A stretch of 64,000 bases of DNA from Dyadobacter bucti (lineage in GTDB: Bacteria; Bacteroidota; Bacteroidia; Cytophagales; Spirosomataceae), in NCBI RefSeq assembly GCF_005869225.1, contig NZ_SWFP01000004.1, positions 186,001 through 250,000 of the forward strand, in the 5' to 3' direction. The notes beneath the pieces are model-generated. The model was not told the origin of the DNA, ran no database searches, and worked only from the letters and a program-made list of their open reading frames with translations. The number at the start of each line of letters is the position of its first letter. Positions within the stretch are counted from its first letter, which is position 1. The position numbers were made by a program, and so were the translations under genes. Below, piece by piece: positions 18,263 through 27,608 of this stretch.

Positions 18263-19393
18263 TTGTATATATATAATGCAACTGTCGCTACTATTAACGA
18301 TCCGGATTTGAATAATTACAACGAATATAGTTCGGAAGATTTTCTCCTGGATGAGGACTTTGTCAAATGGGTGAAGTCGGGAGGGAATGAAGGCGCCTTA
18401 TTTTTCGAAACTGTCAGAACTCAGTTTCCAGACAAAATCAGTGAGCTTATGCTTGCGAAAAGTATTTACAGCTCGCTGCATACGATTCAGGAAAATCCGG
18501 ACTCCGGAACAAAGGCGAAAATCTGGATAAATGTTGAAGATGCGATCGGTGAGGATCAGCCCGAAGAACAGGCGGATCACCCGGTGCGTCTGCTGCAAAT
18601 ATGGTGGAGGGTGGCGGCCATCCTGGTTATTGCCGGCGGATTATCCTGGTTGGCTAAATCAACGTTTATGCGTGTACCGGTAGTTTACCAAAAGCAGGTT
18701 GCTCAGGCGGAGGTTAAGTTGGATGAGAAGATCAATGCCGATAAGTCACCGCAAACAATTTCGCTGTCAGACGGGTCGACTGTCAGGCTTGTCTCCGGGA
18801 GCAAACTGAGTTATTCCGATTTTTCAGGTGCACAAAGAGTGGTTTATTTAGATGGAGAAGGTTATTTTGATGTGGCGAAGGACACCTCAAAACCCTTTGT
18901 CGTTTATGCAGGGCAGATCAGAGTGCAGGTCCTGGGTACCAGTTTTAAAGTAGTGTCCCATACCGGTCAATACAAAAGTAATGTGACAGTTACAGCAGGA
19001 AAAGTGAAAGTGTCCGCTGTTGATAAAAACAGTAAAATGATGGACGGGCAAGAGGACGAAATATTTTTGACCCCCAATCAGCAGGTGGTTTTCGATGCTA
19101 AAAAGCGGTCTTTTTCGAAAGGTCTTGTTGCGCAGCCTGTTCAACTTGCAGGAGTAGCGGCTGAATTTGATTTTACCAACACCACGATCAAACATGTTCT
19201 TTCCACCATCGCAACCGCCTATGGGGTGACGATACGTTTTGAAAACACTGCATTTGAATCCTGCCTTTTCACAGCACCTTTGGATGACATGCCGTTGTTC
19301 CGGAAGCTGGATATCATTTGTCAGACGGTGGGAGCAACTTATGAGGTCTTTGGTACCGAAATCATTATTTCAGGAGGAGAGTGCAGTATCTAA
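18263..19393 (+). CDS. FecR-family anti-sigma factor
   Basis: Up to 376 residues. No ATG fits the N-terminus; TTG at 18263 is the longest start, but TTG at 18308 gives LNNYNEYSSEDFLLDEDF, closer to the usual FecR beginning, so the true protein may be 361 residues. An N-terminal cytoplasmic sigma-binding part (to about 110) precedes one membrane helix (about 113-133; VAAILVIAGGLSWLA), the periplasmic FecR domain (about 150-275; ISLSDGSTVRLVSGSKL, GEGYFDVAKD, VQVLGTSFKV) and a DUF4974 domain (about 298-372). It would hold the sigma factor at the membrane and release it on a signal from the STN domain of the downstream SusC. A terminator separates it from susC. Confidence 0.92.
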   Translation: MYIYNATVATINDPDLNNYNEYSSEDFLLDEDFVKWVKSGGNEGALFFETVRTQFPDKISELMLAKSIYSSLHTIQENPDSGTKAKIWINVEDAIGEDQPEEQADHPVRLLQIWWRVAAILVIAGGLSWLAKSTFMRVPVVYQKQVAQAEVKLDEKINADKSPQTISLSDGSTVRLVSGSKLSYSDFSGAQRVVYLDGEGYFDVAKDTSKPFVVYAGQIRVQVLGTSFKVVSHTGQYKSNVTVTAGKVKVSAVDKNSKMMDGQEDEIFLTPNQQVVFDAKKRSFSKGLVAQPVQLAGVAAEFDFTNTTIKHVLSTIATAYGVTIRFENTAFESCLFTAPLDDMPLFRKLDIICQTVGATYEVFGTEIIISGGECSI

Positions 19394-19444
19394 ACTATGT
19401 TTCACGAAATTTCAATGTATGCGTAAAATTATTCAGAAATAAAA

Positions 19445-19476
19445 AAAGCTGGAAGCGCGGCCACGCTCCCAGCTTT
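19445..19476 (+). terminator. Rho-independent terminator, probably bidirectional
   Basis: Stem AAAGCTGG..AGCG / CGCT..CCCAGCTTT (19445-19457 with 19466-19476) with A- and T-runs on both flanks, 52 bp after the fecR stop. It makes the sigma/anti-sigma unit separate from the SusC operon, which then needs its own promoter in 19477-19582. Confidence 0.75.
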
Positions 19477-19582
19477 AAATAGCTCCCACAAACATCGACT
19501 TAAGACATTCCTGCAAAAAACAGGAGGCGGGAATTGTATGTCCAATTTTAAAATCAATTAAAACAAAACATGGGTTAAAATT

Positions 19583-22500
19583 ATGGAAAAGTTTTGCAAT
19601 ACTGGTCCTAAACTAACGCTAATAATGAAAATTCTAGGTGTTCCTATCCTCCTCATTCTGATGCTTGCAACTTTGGGTTTTGCCAAAAACAGCCATGCAC
19701 AGGACTTGATGAAAAGAACGGTTACAGCTCAATTCAATCAGAAAGAAATTACCCGGGTGCTTACCATGATTGGCAGTAAGGCCAACGTACGGTTCACCTA
19801 TTTGCCGGGCATTTTTCCTGCGAACACCAAAGTTTCAGTCAAGTTTAAAAACGAGCCGCTCGAAAATGTGCTGCGGCAATTGCTGGAACCTCATCGTATC
19901 GGCTACGAGACAAGCGGGCAATTTATCATTCTGAAAAAAATCAGTTCCGGTCCTAAATCTTCCACACTCGATTCGAGGATGAATGTGCCGCCCGTGAATG
20001 AGGAAATAACGATATCCGGTAAAGTCACTGATGATAAGGGTGAAGGACTTCCTGGTGTAAGCATCATCGTGAAAGGAACCCAGCGCGGAACTGTAACGGA
20101 TGTGGAAGGCGCATTCGTGTTCAACGTTCCTGACCAATCTGCCGTGCTCATTTTCAGCTATGTCGGATACCTTCAGAAAGAAGTTGTCGTAGGTAGCCAA
20201 TCCAACATGACGGTACAGTTACTGGTAGACAATAAGACGCTGGATGAAGTCGTCGTTGTGGGTTATGGAACCCAGTCAAAACGTAAAGTGACGGGCGCGG
20301 TGAGCAGTCTCGACATGTCGGTGCAGGAAAGCAGTCCTTCCGTAAATGCGGGCCAGGCTCTGCGGGGCAGGGTAGCGGGTGTTCAGATTCTCGATAATGG
20401 TCGTCCGGGTCAGGATCCCAGCATTCTGATCAGGGGACAGCGGTCGCTGAGTGCCAATAATGCACCGTTGATCGTTCTGGACGGGATCATATTTGGCGGA
20501 ACACTCAGCGATATTAACCCGAACGATATCTTATCGATGGATGTACTGAAGGATGCAAGTGCCGCTTCCATTTATGGGTCCAGGGCTGCTAACGGCGTAA
20601 TTCTGATTACATCTAAAAAAGCTGATAAAGAGGGTGTTGTCATAACGGTCAATACGAGCATTTCTTCCTATGGCTGGGGAAAGAAAATGAATACGTTCGG
20701 TCCGGAGAGGTATCTTCAGAGTAAGCTGGACTACAGGGCACAGTCAGGGCTGGATGCCGATCCGTCCAAAATACTGACTTATCTGTACCGCACGGAGGCA
20801 GATAATTATGAAAAAGGCCTGATCACAGATCCGTACCAGCAGGTTTCTCAGAATGCCGGACTGTTCAATTATGATGTTAATCTGGCAGGACGAAGTGCGA
20901 AGACTAATTACTTCCTTTCCAGTTCGTTTTCAAAAGAAAAGGGCTTGCTGATAAATGATAATTTCAAGCGTCAGACTTTTCGTGTGAACCTGGAAACAGA
21001 AGTTAACTCCTTCATCAAAGTGGGTTTAACTTCCACCTATGGGCATAGGGATATGTCGGGCGTAGCGGCATCGGTGGCAAGCCTTTATACGAGCAGTCCT
21101 TACGGTACATGGTTTCATGCGAACGGAGACCCTACCCGTTACATAGTGGAAGAAGATCAGGTAGCTTCAAATCCGTTATACAATTCGCTGATGACGACCA
21201 ACGAGGAGGTTTACAATAACCTGCTCAGTAATTTCTACACCGATATTACGGTTCCGAAAGTAGAAGGTTTGAGTTTCAGGATAAACTTTTCTCCTAATAT
21301 TAGGTGGAACCGCAATTATAATTTCTTCCGACAGGATCAGTTTTTGCCGAACAATACCACGTTTGCCAACAAGCTGAATCAGAATGGGTTTGACTGGGTG
21401 TGGGAGAATATTGTAAAATATAACCGAAACTTCAACGAGCATCATTTTGATGTGACGCTTTTATTCGGGAAAAACTATATGCGGCAGGAGCAGACACTGG
21501 CCAATGCCAATCAGCTGAGTGCCGATGCCCTGGGTTTCAATGATCTCAGCCTGGGTACCATTCTGACCAATACCTCTTCTGCATTTGTGATCAGAGGCGT
21601 TTCGTCTATGGCCAGATTAAACTACGACTATGCCGGAAAGTACATGGTTACCCTCACCACAAGGCGCGACGGAAGTAGTGTTTTTGCAGCCAATAATAAA
21701 TATGCTCTGTTCCCTTCAGTTGCTCTTGGCTGGAATATGGCCAGTGAAGATTTCATGCAGGATCAGCAACTGTTTAATAACCTGAAGGTAAGATTATCTT
21801 ACGGGTCGGTAGGAAATCAGGGAATTGATCCTTATCAGTCGCTTAGTTTGTCCGGCATCACTCAGTATGTGTACGGAAATGGCGCAAGCATGTCTATCGG
21901 GGCTTTTCCAAACATCATGGGCAACGATAACCTGCGTTGGGAAACCACCTATTCAGGAAACGTGGGGATTGATTTCGGCATGCTGTCCAACCGCATTTCG
22001 GGTTCGGTCGAACTGTACAACACCCGGACGAAGGACCTTTTGGTAAGAAGATCCATTCCGGCCATGAACGGTTACCTCAACGTATTGACCAACATCGGAG
22101 AGGTACAGAATAAGGGAATAGAAATTACGCTGAATACTACCAATGTACAAACCAAAAAATTTAGCTGGAATACAGGATTGAACTTTACCTTCAACCAGAA
22201 CAAAATCACAAAACTATATGGTCAGGATCTGGACAAAGACGGCGTGGAAGATGACGATATCAGCAACCGCTGGTTTATCGGGCAGCCGATTATGTCCTAT
22301 TTTGATTATGTTTTTGATGGAATATACCAGCAGGGCGACGAGCTTCCCAGCGGATTTCGCCCGGGTTACGTCAAGCTTAAAGATCTGAACGGCGACAAGA
22401 AAATAGATGCAAATGATCGTACGATTATAGGCTCCGGCGGTCAGCCGAGATTTAAGTTCGGACTTTCTAATGATTTCCACTACGGTAATTTCTCGGTTTC

Positions 22501-22909
22501 TACTTTCATCAATGCGATGACAGGATGGATGAGCAATTTTCCGCTGTTGAACACAGCTGTGAGCCCGAATGCTCCCGGAAGAGGGCTTAATCAGCTGGAC
22601 GCCGGATACTGGACACCGGAAAACGCCTCAAATACCCGTCCTTCTCTCCTTTATACCAATCCGCAGGGACATGGATGGTACGTAAGCAGAAACTTTGTCC
22701 GTCTTCAGGATATTTCTGTTTCTTATCAGGTGCCGGCATCCGTCCTGAAACGGGTGATGTTAAAATCGCTTCGGGTATTTGCCAATGCAAAGAATCTGGT
22801 AACGCTCAGCGACTGGCCTGGTACAGATCCTGAAATCGGGGGAACAACATCGGATCAGCTGTATTCGTTGCCGCGGATTTATAATGTGGGATTGGGTTTT
22901 AGTTTTTAA
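19583..22909 (+). CDS. SusC/RagA TonB-dependent transporter with STN domain
   Basis: A 1108-residue outer-membrane transporter. Signal region about 1-40 (ends NSHAQ). STN (secretin/TonB short N-terminal) domain about 50-115: FNQKEITRVLTMIGSKANVR, PLENVLRQLLEP, GYETSGQFIILKK. Carboxypeptidase-regulatory-like domain about 142-220 (ISGKVTDDKGEGLPGVSI). The plug starts at DEVVVVGYGTQ (about 225) and includes VLKDASAASIYGSRAANGVI. The remaining ~750 residues are a 22-strand barrel ending in aromatic GLGFSF. TonB-powered import of glycans or peptides, with the STN domain signalling to FecR. Its SusD partner starts 18 bp later. Substrate unknown; the sialidase-like enzyme in the operon hints at a sialylated or similar glycan. 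Confidence 0.95.
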   Translation: MEKFCNTGPKLTLIMKILGVPILLILMLATLGFAKNSHAQDLMKRTVTAQFNQKEITRVLTMIGSKANVRFTYLPGIFPANTKVSVKFKNEPLENVLRQLLEPHRIGYETSGQFIILKKISSGPKSSTLDSRMNVPPVNEEITISGKVTDDKGEGLPGVSIIVKGTQRGTVTDVEGAFVFNVPDQSAVLIFSYVGYLQKEVVVGSQSNMTVQLLVDNKTLDEVVVVGYGTQSKRKVTGAVSSLDMSVQESSPSVNAGQALRGRVAGVQILDNGRPGQDPSILIRGQRSLSANNAPLIVLDGIIFGGTLSDINPNDILSMDVLKDASAASIYGSRAANGVILITSKKADKEGVVITVNTSISSYGWGKKMNTFGPERYLQSKLDYRAQSGLDADPSKILTYLYRTEADNYEKGLITDPYQQVSQNAGLFNYDVNLAGRSAKTNYFLSSSFSKEKGLLINDNFKRQTFRVNLETEVNSFIKVGLTSTYGHRDMSGVAASVASLYTSSPYGTWFHANGDPTRYIVEEDQVASNPLYNSLMTTNEEVYNNLLSNFYTDITVPKVEGLSFRINFSPNIRWNRNYNFFRQDQFLPNNTTFANKLNQNGFDWVWENIVKYNRNFNEHHFDVTLLFGKNYMRQEQTLANANQLSADALGFNDLSLGTILTNTSSAFVIRGVSSMARLNYDYAGKYMVTLTTRRDGSSVFAANNKYALFPSVALGWNMASEDFMQDQQLFNNLKVRLSYGSVGNQGIDPYQSLSLSGITQYVYGNGASMSIGAFPNIMGNDNLRWETTYSGNVGIDFGMLSNRISGSVELYNTRTKDLLVRRSIPAMNGYLNVLTNIGEVQNKGIEITLNTTNVQTKKFSWNTGLNFTFNQNKITKLYGQDLDKDGVEDDDISNRWFIGQPIMSYFDYVFDGIYQQGDELPSGFRPGYVKLKDLNGDKKIDANDRTIIGSGGQPRFKFGLSNDFHYGNFSVSTFINAMTGWMSNFPLLNTAVSPNAPGRGLNQLDAGYWTPENASNTRPSLLYTNPQGHGWYVSRNFVRLQDISVSYQVPASVLKRVMLKSLRVFANAKNLVTLSDWPGTDPEIGGTTSDQLYSLPRIYNVGLGFSF

Positions 22910-22926
22910 TCATTAATGATTCATAC

Positions 22927-24528
22927 ATGAAACGCATTTTAATATTATTGACAGGAATAGTATTATGGGGGTGTAATGAGAACGACCTCAAAGAAACTCC
23001 GTTGTCCAACCTGAGTGCCGAGCAGATTCTGACTTCGCCCAACGGGTTCAGAATGTACCTTACCGGACTTTATGCGGCTTCCAGAGAAGAAATGTCCATG
23101 GGAGACAATACTTACTTTGCTCTCAATATGGCATCCACTGATATTGGCTCAGATGCGGGTGTGGAATATGTAGGTCTGCGCAATTATCTTACCACGTTTA
23201 CACCTACGAACAACAACCTTAATATCCTGTGGAACTGGGCCTATACGGCGATGATCGTACGGGCCAACACGCTGATCCACTACGGAGAAGCCCGCCCCGA
23301 GGTATGGGTTACGGAAAAGGAAAGAAATCAGGTGTTGGCCGAAGCCAGATTTTTCAGAGCCTATACGTATAATCTGCTCGTAAATTCCTTTGGCGGGGTG
23401 CCTTTGGTAGATCAGATAAGCAGCTCTCCGAAAAATGATTACGTGAAATCCAGTAAAGAAGAGGTGCTGAATTTTGCGAAAACTGATCTGGAGTTTGCCG
23501 TGCAATGGCTTCCTGCGGTAAGTGAAGGCAATTTCGACGGAAAACTAACGAGAGGAGCCGCTCAGCATCTGCTTACAGAAGTTTACCTGAGTTTAGGCGA
23601 TGCCGAGAATGCTGTTCGTATTTCTTCCGAATTAATTTCGTCGGGTAATTACAAGATCATGACCGGCAGATTCGGTTCCAAAGCCACTCAGCCCGGAGAC
23701 GTATTCGCTGATTTGTTTTTAGATGGAAACCATAACAGAGCCTCTGGCAATCAGGAATCGATTCTGGTATGGCAGTTTGAAAACAACGTTCAGGGCGGAG
23801 GAAGCAGTTTGAACGGAAATGTTCAGATCCGTAACTGGGCTCCTTTTCTCAGCAAAATCACCGATCCCGATGGAGTTGCCATGCTGGTCGTGGATACACT
23901 CGGAAGAGGTGTGGGAAGGGTGAGGGGTACCAATTACTTCCTGTACGATATATGGAGAGAAAACCCGCAGGATATGCGGAACTCTTCCTATAACATGAGA
24001 AGGAAGTTTTATTACAACAATCCACGGTCTAAATACTATAATCAGCTGGTAGAACCTAAGGTAGTTTACGACGACACCATGCGGAATATTTATCCGTATT
24101 CAAGAAAAATAGACGGTACGCCCTGGGCAAATAATCCTACCTCGGGACGTACAGCCAAGGATGTAATGGTTTTCAGATTGGCGGAAACATATTTATTAAG
24201 AGCGGAAGCCTACTTCAAACTGGGGCGCACCGGTCTGGCGGCAGATGATATCAACGTCATCCGCAAAAGGGCCAATGTCCCCGTCATTGCTGCCGATAAA
24301 GTAAGCATTGATTTTATTCTGGATGAAAGAGCCAGAGAGCTAACAGTGGAGGAACCGCGGAGAAGAACACTGGTACGGCTTGGGAAACTGGTGGAGAGAG
24401 TCAGAAAATATAACCTGCTGGAAGAGACCAGAAGTTCCATTCAGGACTATCATCAATATTTTCCGATCCCGCAATCGGTTATTGACGCAAATTATGGACA
24501 AGTAATAGAACAAAATCCGGGATACTAA
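22927..24528 (+). CDS. SusD/RagB-family surface glycan-binding lipoprotein
   Basis: A 533-residue lipoprotein with lipobox at VLWGC (Cys about 16), so it is lipid-anchored at the cell surface above SusC. Typical SusD features: LKETPLSNLSAEQ at the start, the EARFFRAYTYNLLVNSFGGVPLV helix-turn (about 140-163) and TPR-like pairs, FRLAETYLLRAEAYFKLGR near residue 420, and the final YFPIPQSVIDANYGQVIEQN PGY ending. It captures oligosaccharide and acts as a lid on SusC. It sits 18 bp after susC and 20 bp before the sialidase-type enzyme, in one operon. Confidence 0.95.
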   Translation: MKRILILLTGIVLWGCNENDLKETPLSNLSAEQILTSPNGFRMYLTGLYAASREEMSMGDNTYFALNMASTDIGSDAGVEYVGLRNYLTTFTPTNNNLNILWNWAYTAMIVRANTLIHYGEARPEVWVTEKERNQVLAEARFFRAYTYNLLVNSFGGVPLVDQISSSPKNDYVKSSKEEVLNFAKTDLEFAVQWLPAVSEGNFDGKLTRGAAQHLLTEVYLSLGDAENAVRISSELISSGNYKIMTGRFGSKATQPGDVFADLFLDGNHNRASGNQESILVWQFENNVQGGGSSLNGNVQIRNWAPFLSKITDPDGVAMLVVDTLGRGVGRVRGTNYFLYDIWRENPQDMRNSSYNMRRKFYYNNPRSKYYNQLVEPKVVYDDTMRNIYPYSRKIDGTPWANNPTSGRTAKDVMVFRLAETYLLRAEAYFKLGRTGLAADDINVIRKRANVPVIAADKVSIDFILDERARELTVEEPRRRTLVRLGKLVERVRKYNLLEETRSSIQDYHQYFPIPQSVIDANYGQVIEQNPGY

Positions 24529-24547
24529 CCAACAATTAATTAAAAAT

Positions 24548-25669
24548 ATGATTAGCTTATTGAATGTCAAGAAGATAGCAGGTGTAGCCATGCTGATCTC
24601 ATCTGCGTATTGTTCTTTCGGACAGGATTTTAAAATTCCCGAATTAGCAACAGCAGGAAAACAGGGTGTGGTAAGTTCAGAGCTGGTATATGGTATGGAC
24701 CAGAAACCAACCGCCCAGTGCCATGCATCTACCATTATTGAAACCAGTGAGGGACTTATGTGTGCTTTCTTTGCGGGTACAAACGAAAAAAACCGGGATG
24801 TGGGAATTCGGGTGGCACATTATAAAAACGGACAGTGGAGCTGGCCCGTGGAAGTAGTCAATGGCTTTCTGACAGATTCGGTTAAGCATCCGGCCTGGAA
24901 CCCGGTACTGTTCCAGCCGAAGGGCGGTCCTATCTACCTGTTTTATAAAGTCGGGCCGGATGTTGACAACTGGTGGGGCGTGTATACTACCTCATCGGAT
25001 GAAGGCAGAACCTGGACAAAACCGGTAACCATGGGCAAGCATAAACTAGTTGGTGACTTACTGGGCCCGGTGAAAAACAAAGCGGTTCAGCTGGCAGACG
25101 GTACGATCATCTCTCCGACAAGTCTGGAAAGAAGAGGTACACCCAATGGAAGGGATTGGAGAATTTATTTTGAAATCTCCAAGGATAACGGCAAAACCTG
25201 GCAGGTGATTCCGCCGATAAACGATGGAGTGGAGTACGATGCCATTCAGCCGAGCGTACTTATTCACAAAAACGGAGATCTGCAGATTATGGCAAGGACT
25301 ATCCAGGACGTACTGGTGACGAGCTGGTCAAAAGACAATGGGCAGACCTGGTCCAAGTTGGAAAAATCCGGCTTGCCGAACCCAAATTCAGGGACCGATG
25401 CGGTAACATTGAAAGACGGCAGACATCTATTGGTATATAACCATTCAACCAAATCCGGACCGGAGCCGAAAGGAAGAAATATTCTTAATCTGGCTATATC
25501 GGATGACGGTAAAAACTGGAAAGTGGTAACCACACTGGAAAACCAGCCCATCCAGCACGGATATTCCTATCCTGCCATTATTCAGACCAAAGACGGAAAG
25601 GTCCATATAACTTATACCTACGACAGAAGATCGGTGAAACACGTAACAGTTGATTCTTCCAAGCTTTAA
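24548..25669 (+). CDS. Sialidase-family (BNR/Asp-box) six-bladed propeller hydrolase
   Basis: A 373-residue exported protein with a signal peptide (about 1-26, ends YCSFGQ). Four Asp-box turns of the S-x-D-x-G-x-x-W type are visible: SSDEGRTWTKP, SKDNGKTWQVI, SKDNGQTWSKL and SDDGKNWKVV. They mark a sialidase-type propeller (BNR_2). KPTAQCHASTI and FAGTNEKNRDVGI are also typical of Bacteroidota members often annotated exo-alpha-sialidase. Several relatives act on other sugars, so true sialidase activity is uncertain; I could not place the complete Arg triad. It is the last gene of the SusCD operon, closed by the terminator at 25705. Confidence 0.85.
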   Translation: MISLLNVKKIAGVAMLISSAYCSFGQDFKIPELATAGKQGVVSSELVYGMDQKPTAQCHASTIIETSEGLMCAFFAGTNEKNRDVGIRVAHYKNGQWSWPVEVVNGFLTDSVKHPAWNPVLFQPKGGPIYLFYKVGPDVDNWWGVYTTSSDEGRTWTKPVTMGKHKLVGDLLGPVKNKAVQLADGTIISPTSLERRGTPNGRDWRIYFEISKDNGKTWQVIPPINDGVEYDAIQPSVLIHKNGDLQIMARTIQDVLVTSWSKDNGQTWSKLEKSGLPNPNSGTDAVTLKDGRHLLVYNHSTKSGPEPKGRNILNLAISDDGKNWKVVTTLENQPIQHGYSYPAIIQTKDGKVHITYTYDRRSVKHVTVDSSKL

Positions 25670-25704
25670 AAATGACGCTTTAAATCAGCAATGATATCGT
25701 ATGG

Positions 25705-25743
25705 AAAAGCTGCCTGACTATAGTGTCCGGGCAGCTTTTTTCG
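25705..25743 (+). terminator. Rho-independent terminator
   Basis: A 10-bp stem AAAAGCTGCC/GGCAGCTTTT (25705-25714 with 25730-25739) and a T-run, 36 bp after the sialidase-type gene; it ends the SusCD operon. Confidence 0.85.
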
Positions 25744-25952
25744 TACAATTAACCGCCAGTTTTTGCCAATGACAAATCCATTTTTTTAACGGAATGCACG
25801 ATGTGCCGCACACTCATTTTGACGACGTATTGACTTCACCTGCATTGAAAGCCGTTCTAAGTATTAAGAGGCGACTTTTTGCTTTTCCAGACAAAGTCGT
25901 TTCGTCTGGCTTTATGAACAAAATGCGACCAGGTCAATAGAACATTTCAGCT

Positions 25953-27428
25953 ATGAGAAAATTTCACATTTCCTTCGCCCTCGTATTGTTTGCCTGCCTT
26001 GCCTCAGCGCAAAATGTAAAACCTTGTAAGCCCTGCGAGGAGTTGAAAAAGCTTCAGCTTCCGGATGTAGCGATTTTGGTCGCTGAGGCCAATGCCGGGG
26101 ACACGATCAGCAATCCGAATGAACCGTGGCGCGGAACTGTCGTCATCAAAAAGCCTTTCTGTCGAATATTGGGCAGGATAAGCAAGGAGATCAATTTCGA
26201 GATCCTGCTGCCCGAGGAAAGTAACACACGCTTTCTGATGTCGGGCGGAGGTGGTTTTGTCGGAACGATCCAGAATGATTTCCAGAGAAAGGTGGACGAG
26301 GGATTTGCAACAGCAGGAACGGACACAGGGCACGAAGGAGGCGCCGACGCAAAATGGGCTTACAACAACATGGAGCGACAACTCAATTTTGGGCGGCTTG
26401 CCATACATCGTACCGCGGTTGTATCCAAAGCCATTATGCAAAATTATTATTGTGCCGGACCATCCAAATCGTATTTTGTCGGTTGTTCACGTGGTGGCGG
26501 ACAGGCGATGGTTGAGGCCCAGTATTACCCGGAGGATTTTGATGGGATTGTGGCAGGGGCACCCGCATTTGCATGGCCAGCTATTGCTGCGAAATTTCTA
26601 CAGCACAGCCAGCTCAATTATCCGGATCCAAAAGAACTGACTCCGATCGTCACGAAAGAAAATCTTAAACTTTTACACAAGGAAGTTCTTACACAATGCG
26701 ACCAGCTCGACGGGTCGGCTGATGGGATCCTGAACAACCCCGGTAAATGCAGGTTTGATTTCTCTAAATTACCGATGTGCCCCAACGAAAATCCAGGAAG
26801 TACATGTTTTACAAAAGCCCAGATCGCAGCAATTAAGTCGATTTACAGTCCATTGGTGGTAAATGGAGATCAGATTTACCCGGGCTTTCCGTTTGGTGGA
26901 GAAGCAGAAGATAATTCCTGGGACCCATGGATTACCGCACCGGGTTCTACCGGGCAAAAGGAACCCAGCCTGCATTATATGTTTTCCACGAACATTTTTA
27001 AGTATCTCGTTTTCAACGACTCCACCTTTAATTATTCTCGGTACGACTTTAAAAATTTTGCCACGGAAACTGCATATGCCTCATCCTATCTGGATGCCAC
27101 CAGTACCGATTACAGCGAATTTAAAAAACGCAAGGGTAGGATTATTTTTTTCCATGGATGGAATGATGCTGCACTCTCGGCAAACGCAACCATTGAGCAT
27201 TACAATGGGATATTAAAAAATGACAAAGATGCGCAATCCTATGCAAGGCTGTTTCTGCTTCCGGGAGTTTTGCACTGCGGGGGCGGGCCAGGTTGTGACA
27301 ATGTGGACTGGATCAGCCTGATCATTGATTGGGTAGAAAAAATGAAGGCGCCAGACCAGATCGTTGCGTCGAAAATGGCTGGGGGCAAGACTACTACGAA
27401 GAATATTTTCCCGTATCCGAAAGAGTAA
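25953..27428 (+). CDS. Tannase/feruloyl esterase family protein
   Basis: A 491-residue exported esterase with a signal peptide (about 1-19, ends ASAQ). It shows the family's CS-D-HC motif: nucleophile Ser179 next to Cys178 (VGCSRGGGQ), Asp405 in HGWNDAAL, and His441 next to Cys442 (GVLHCGGGPGC); the two cysteines should form the disulfide that links the Ser and His loops. WAYNNMERQLNFG and PEDFDGIVAGAPAFAW are also typical. It hydrolyses aromatic esters such as gallate, ferulate or related substrates. It is monocistronic, with a convergent regulator gene downstream; its action on plant phenolic esters would fit the xylan locus later in the window. Confidence 0.9.
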   Translation: MRKFHISFALVLFACLASAQNVKPCKPCEELKKLQLPDVAILVAEANAGDTISNPNEPWRGTVVIKKPFCRILGRISKEINFEILLPEESNTRFLMSGGGGFVGTIQNDFQRKVDEGFATAGTDTGHEGGADAKWAYNNMERQLNFGRLAIHRTAVVSKAIMQNYYCAGPSKSYFVGCSRGGGQAMVEAQYYPEDFDGIVAGAPAFAWPAIAAKFLQHSQLNYPDPKELTPIVTKENLKLLHKEVLTQCDQLDGSADGILNNPGKCRFDFSKLPMCPNENPGSTCFTKAQIAAIKSIYSPLVVNGDQIYPGFPFGGEAEDNSWDPWITAPGSTGQKEPSLHYMFSTNIFKYLVFNDSTFNYSRYDFKNFATETAYASSYLDATSTDYSEFKKRKGRIIFFHGWNDAALSANATIEHYNGILKNDKDAQSYARLFLLPGVLHCGGGPGCDNVDWISLIIDWVEKMKAPDQIVASKMAGGKTTTKNIFPYPKE

Positions 27429-27608
27429 GAGCTACAATGTGCGGTTTTAATGATAAGGATTAGATTTCTTCTATCGAAAATTGAGGTCTTTGTCTGTGGA
27501 ATTTTTGCTTATTTCTGCGTGAATTTTCGGGTGGTTTTTTGATGCAAATTCAGGCTTAGCGATAAAGCCGGTAAGTTTCCGGGAATTTTGTGATCGTTTA
27601 TCAATGTG

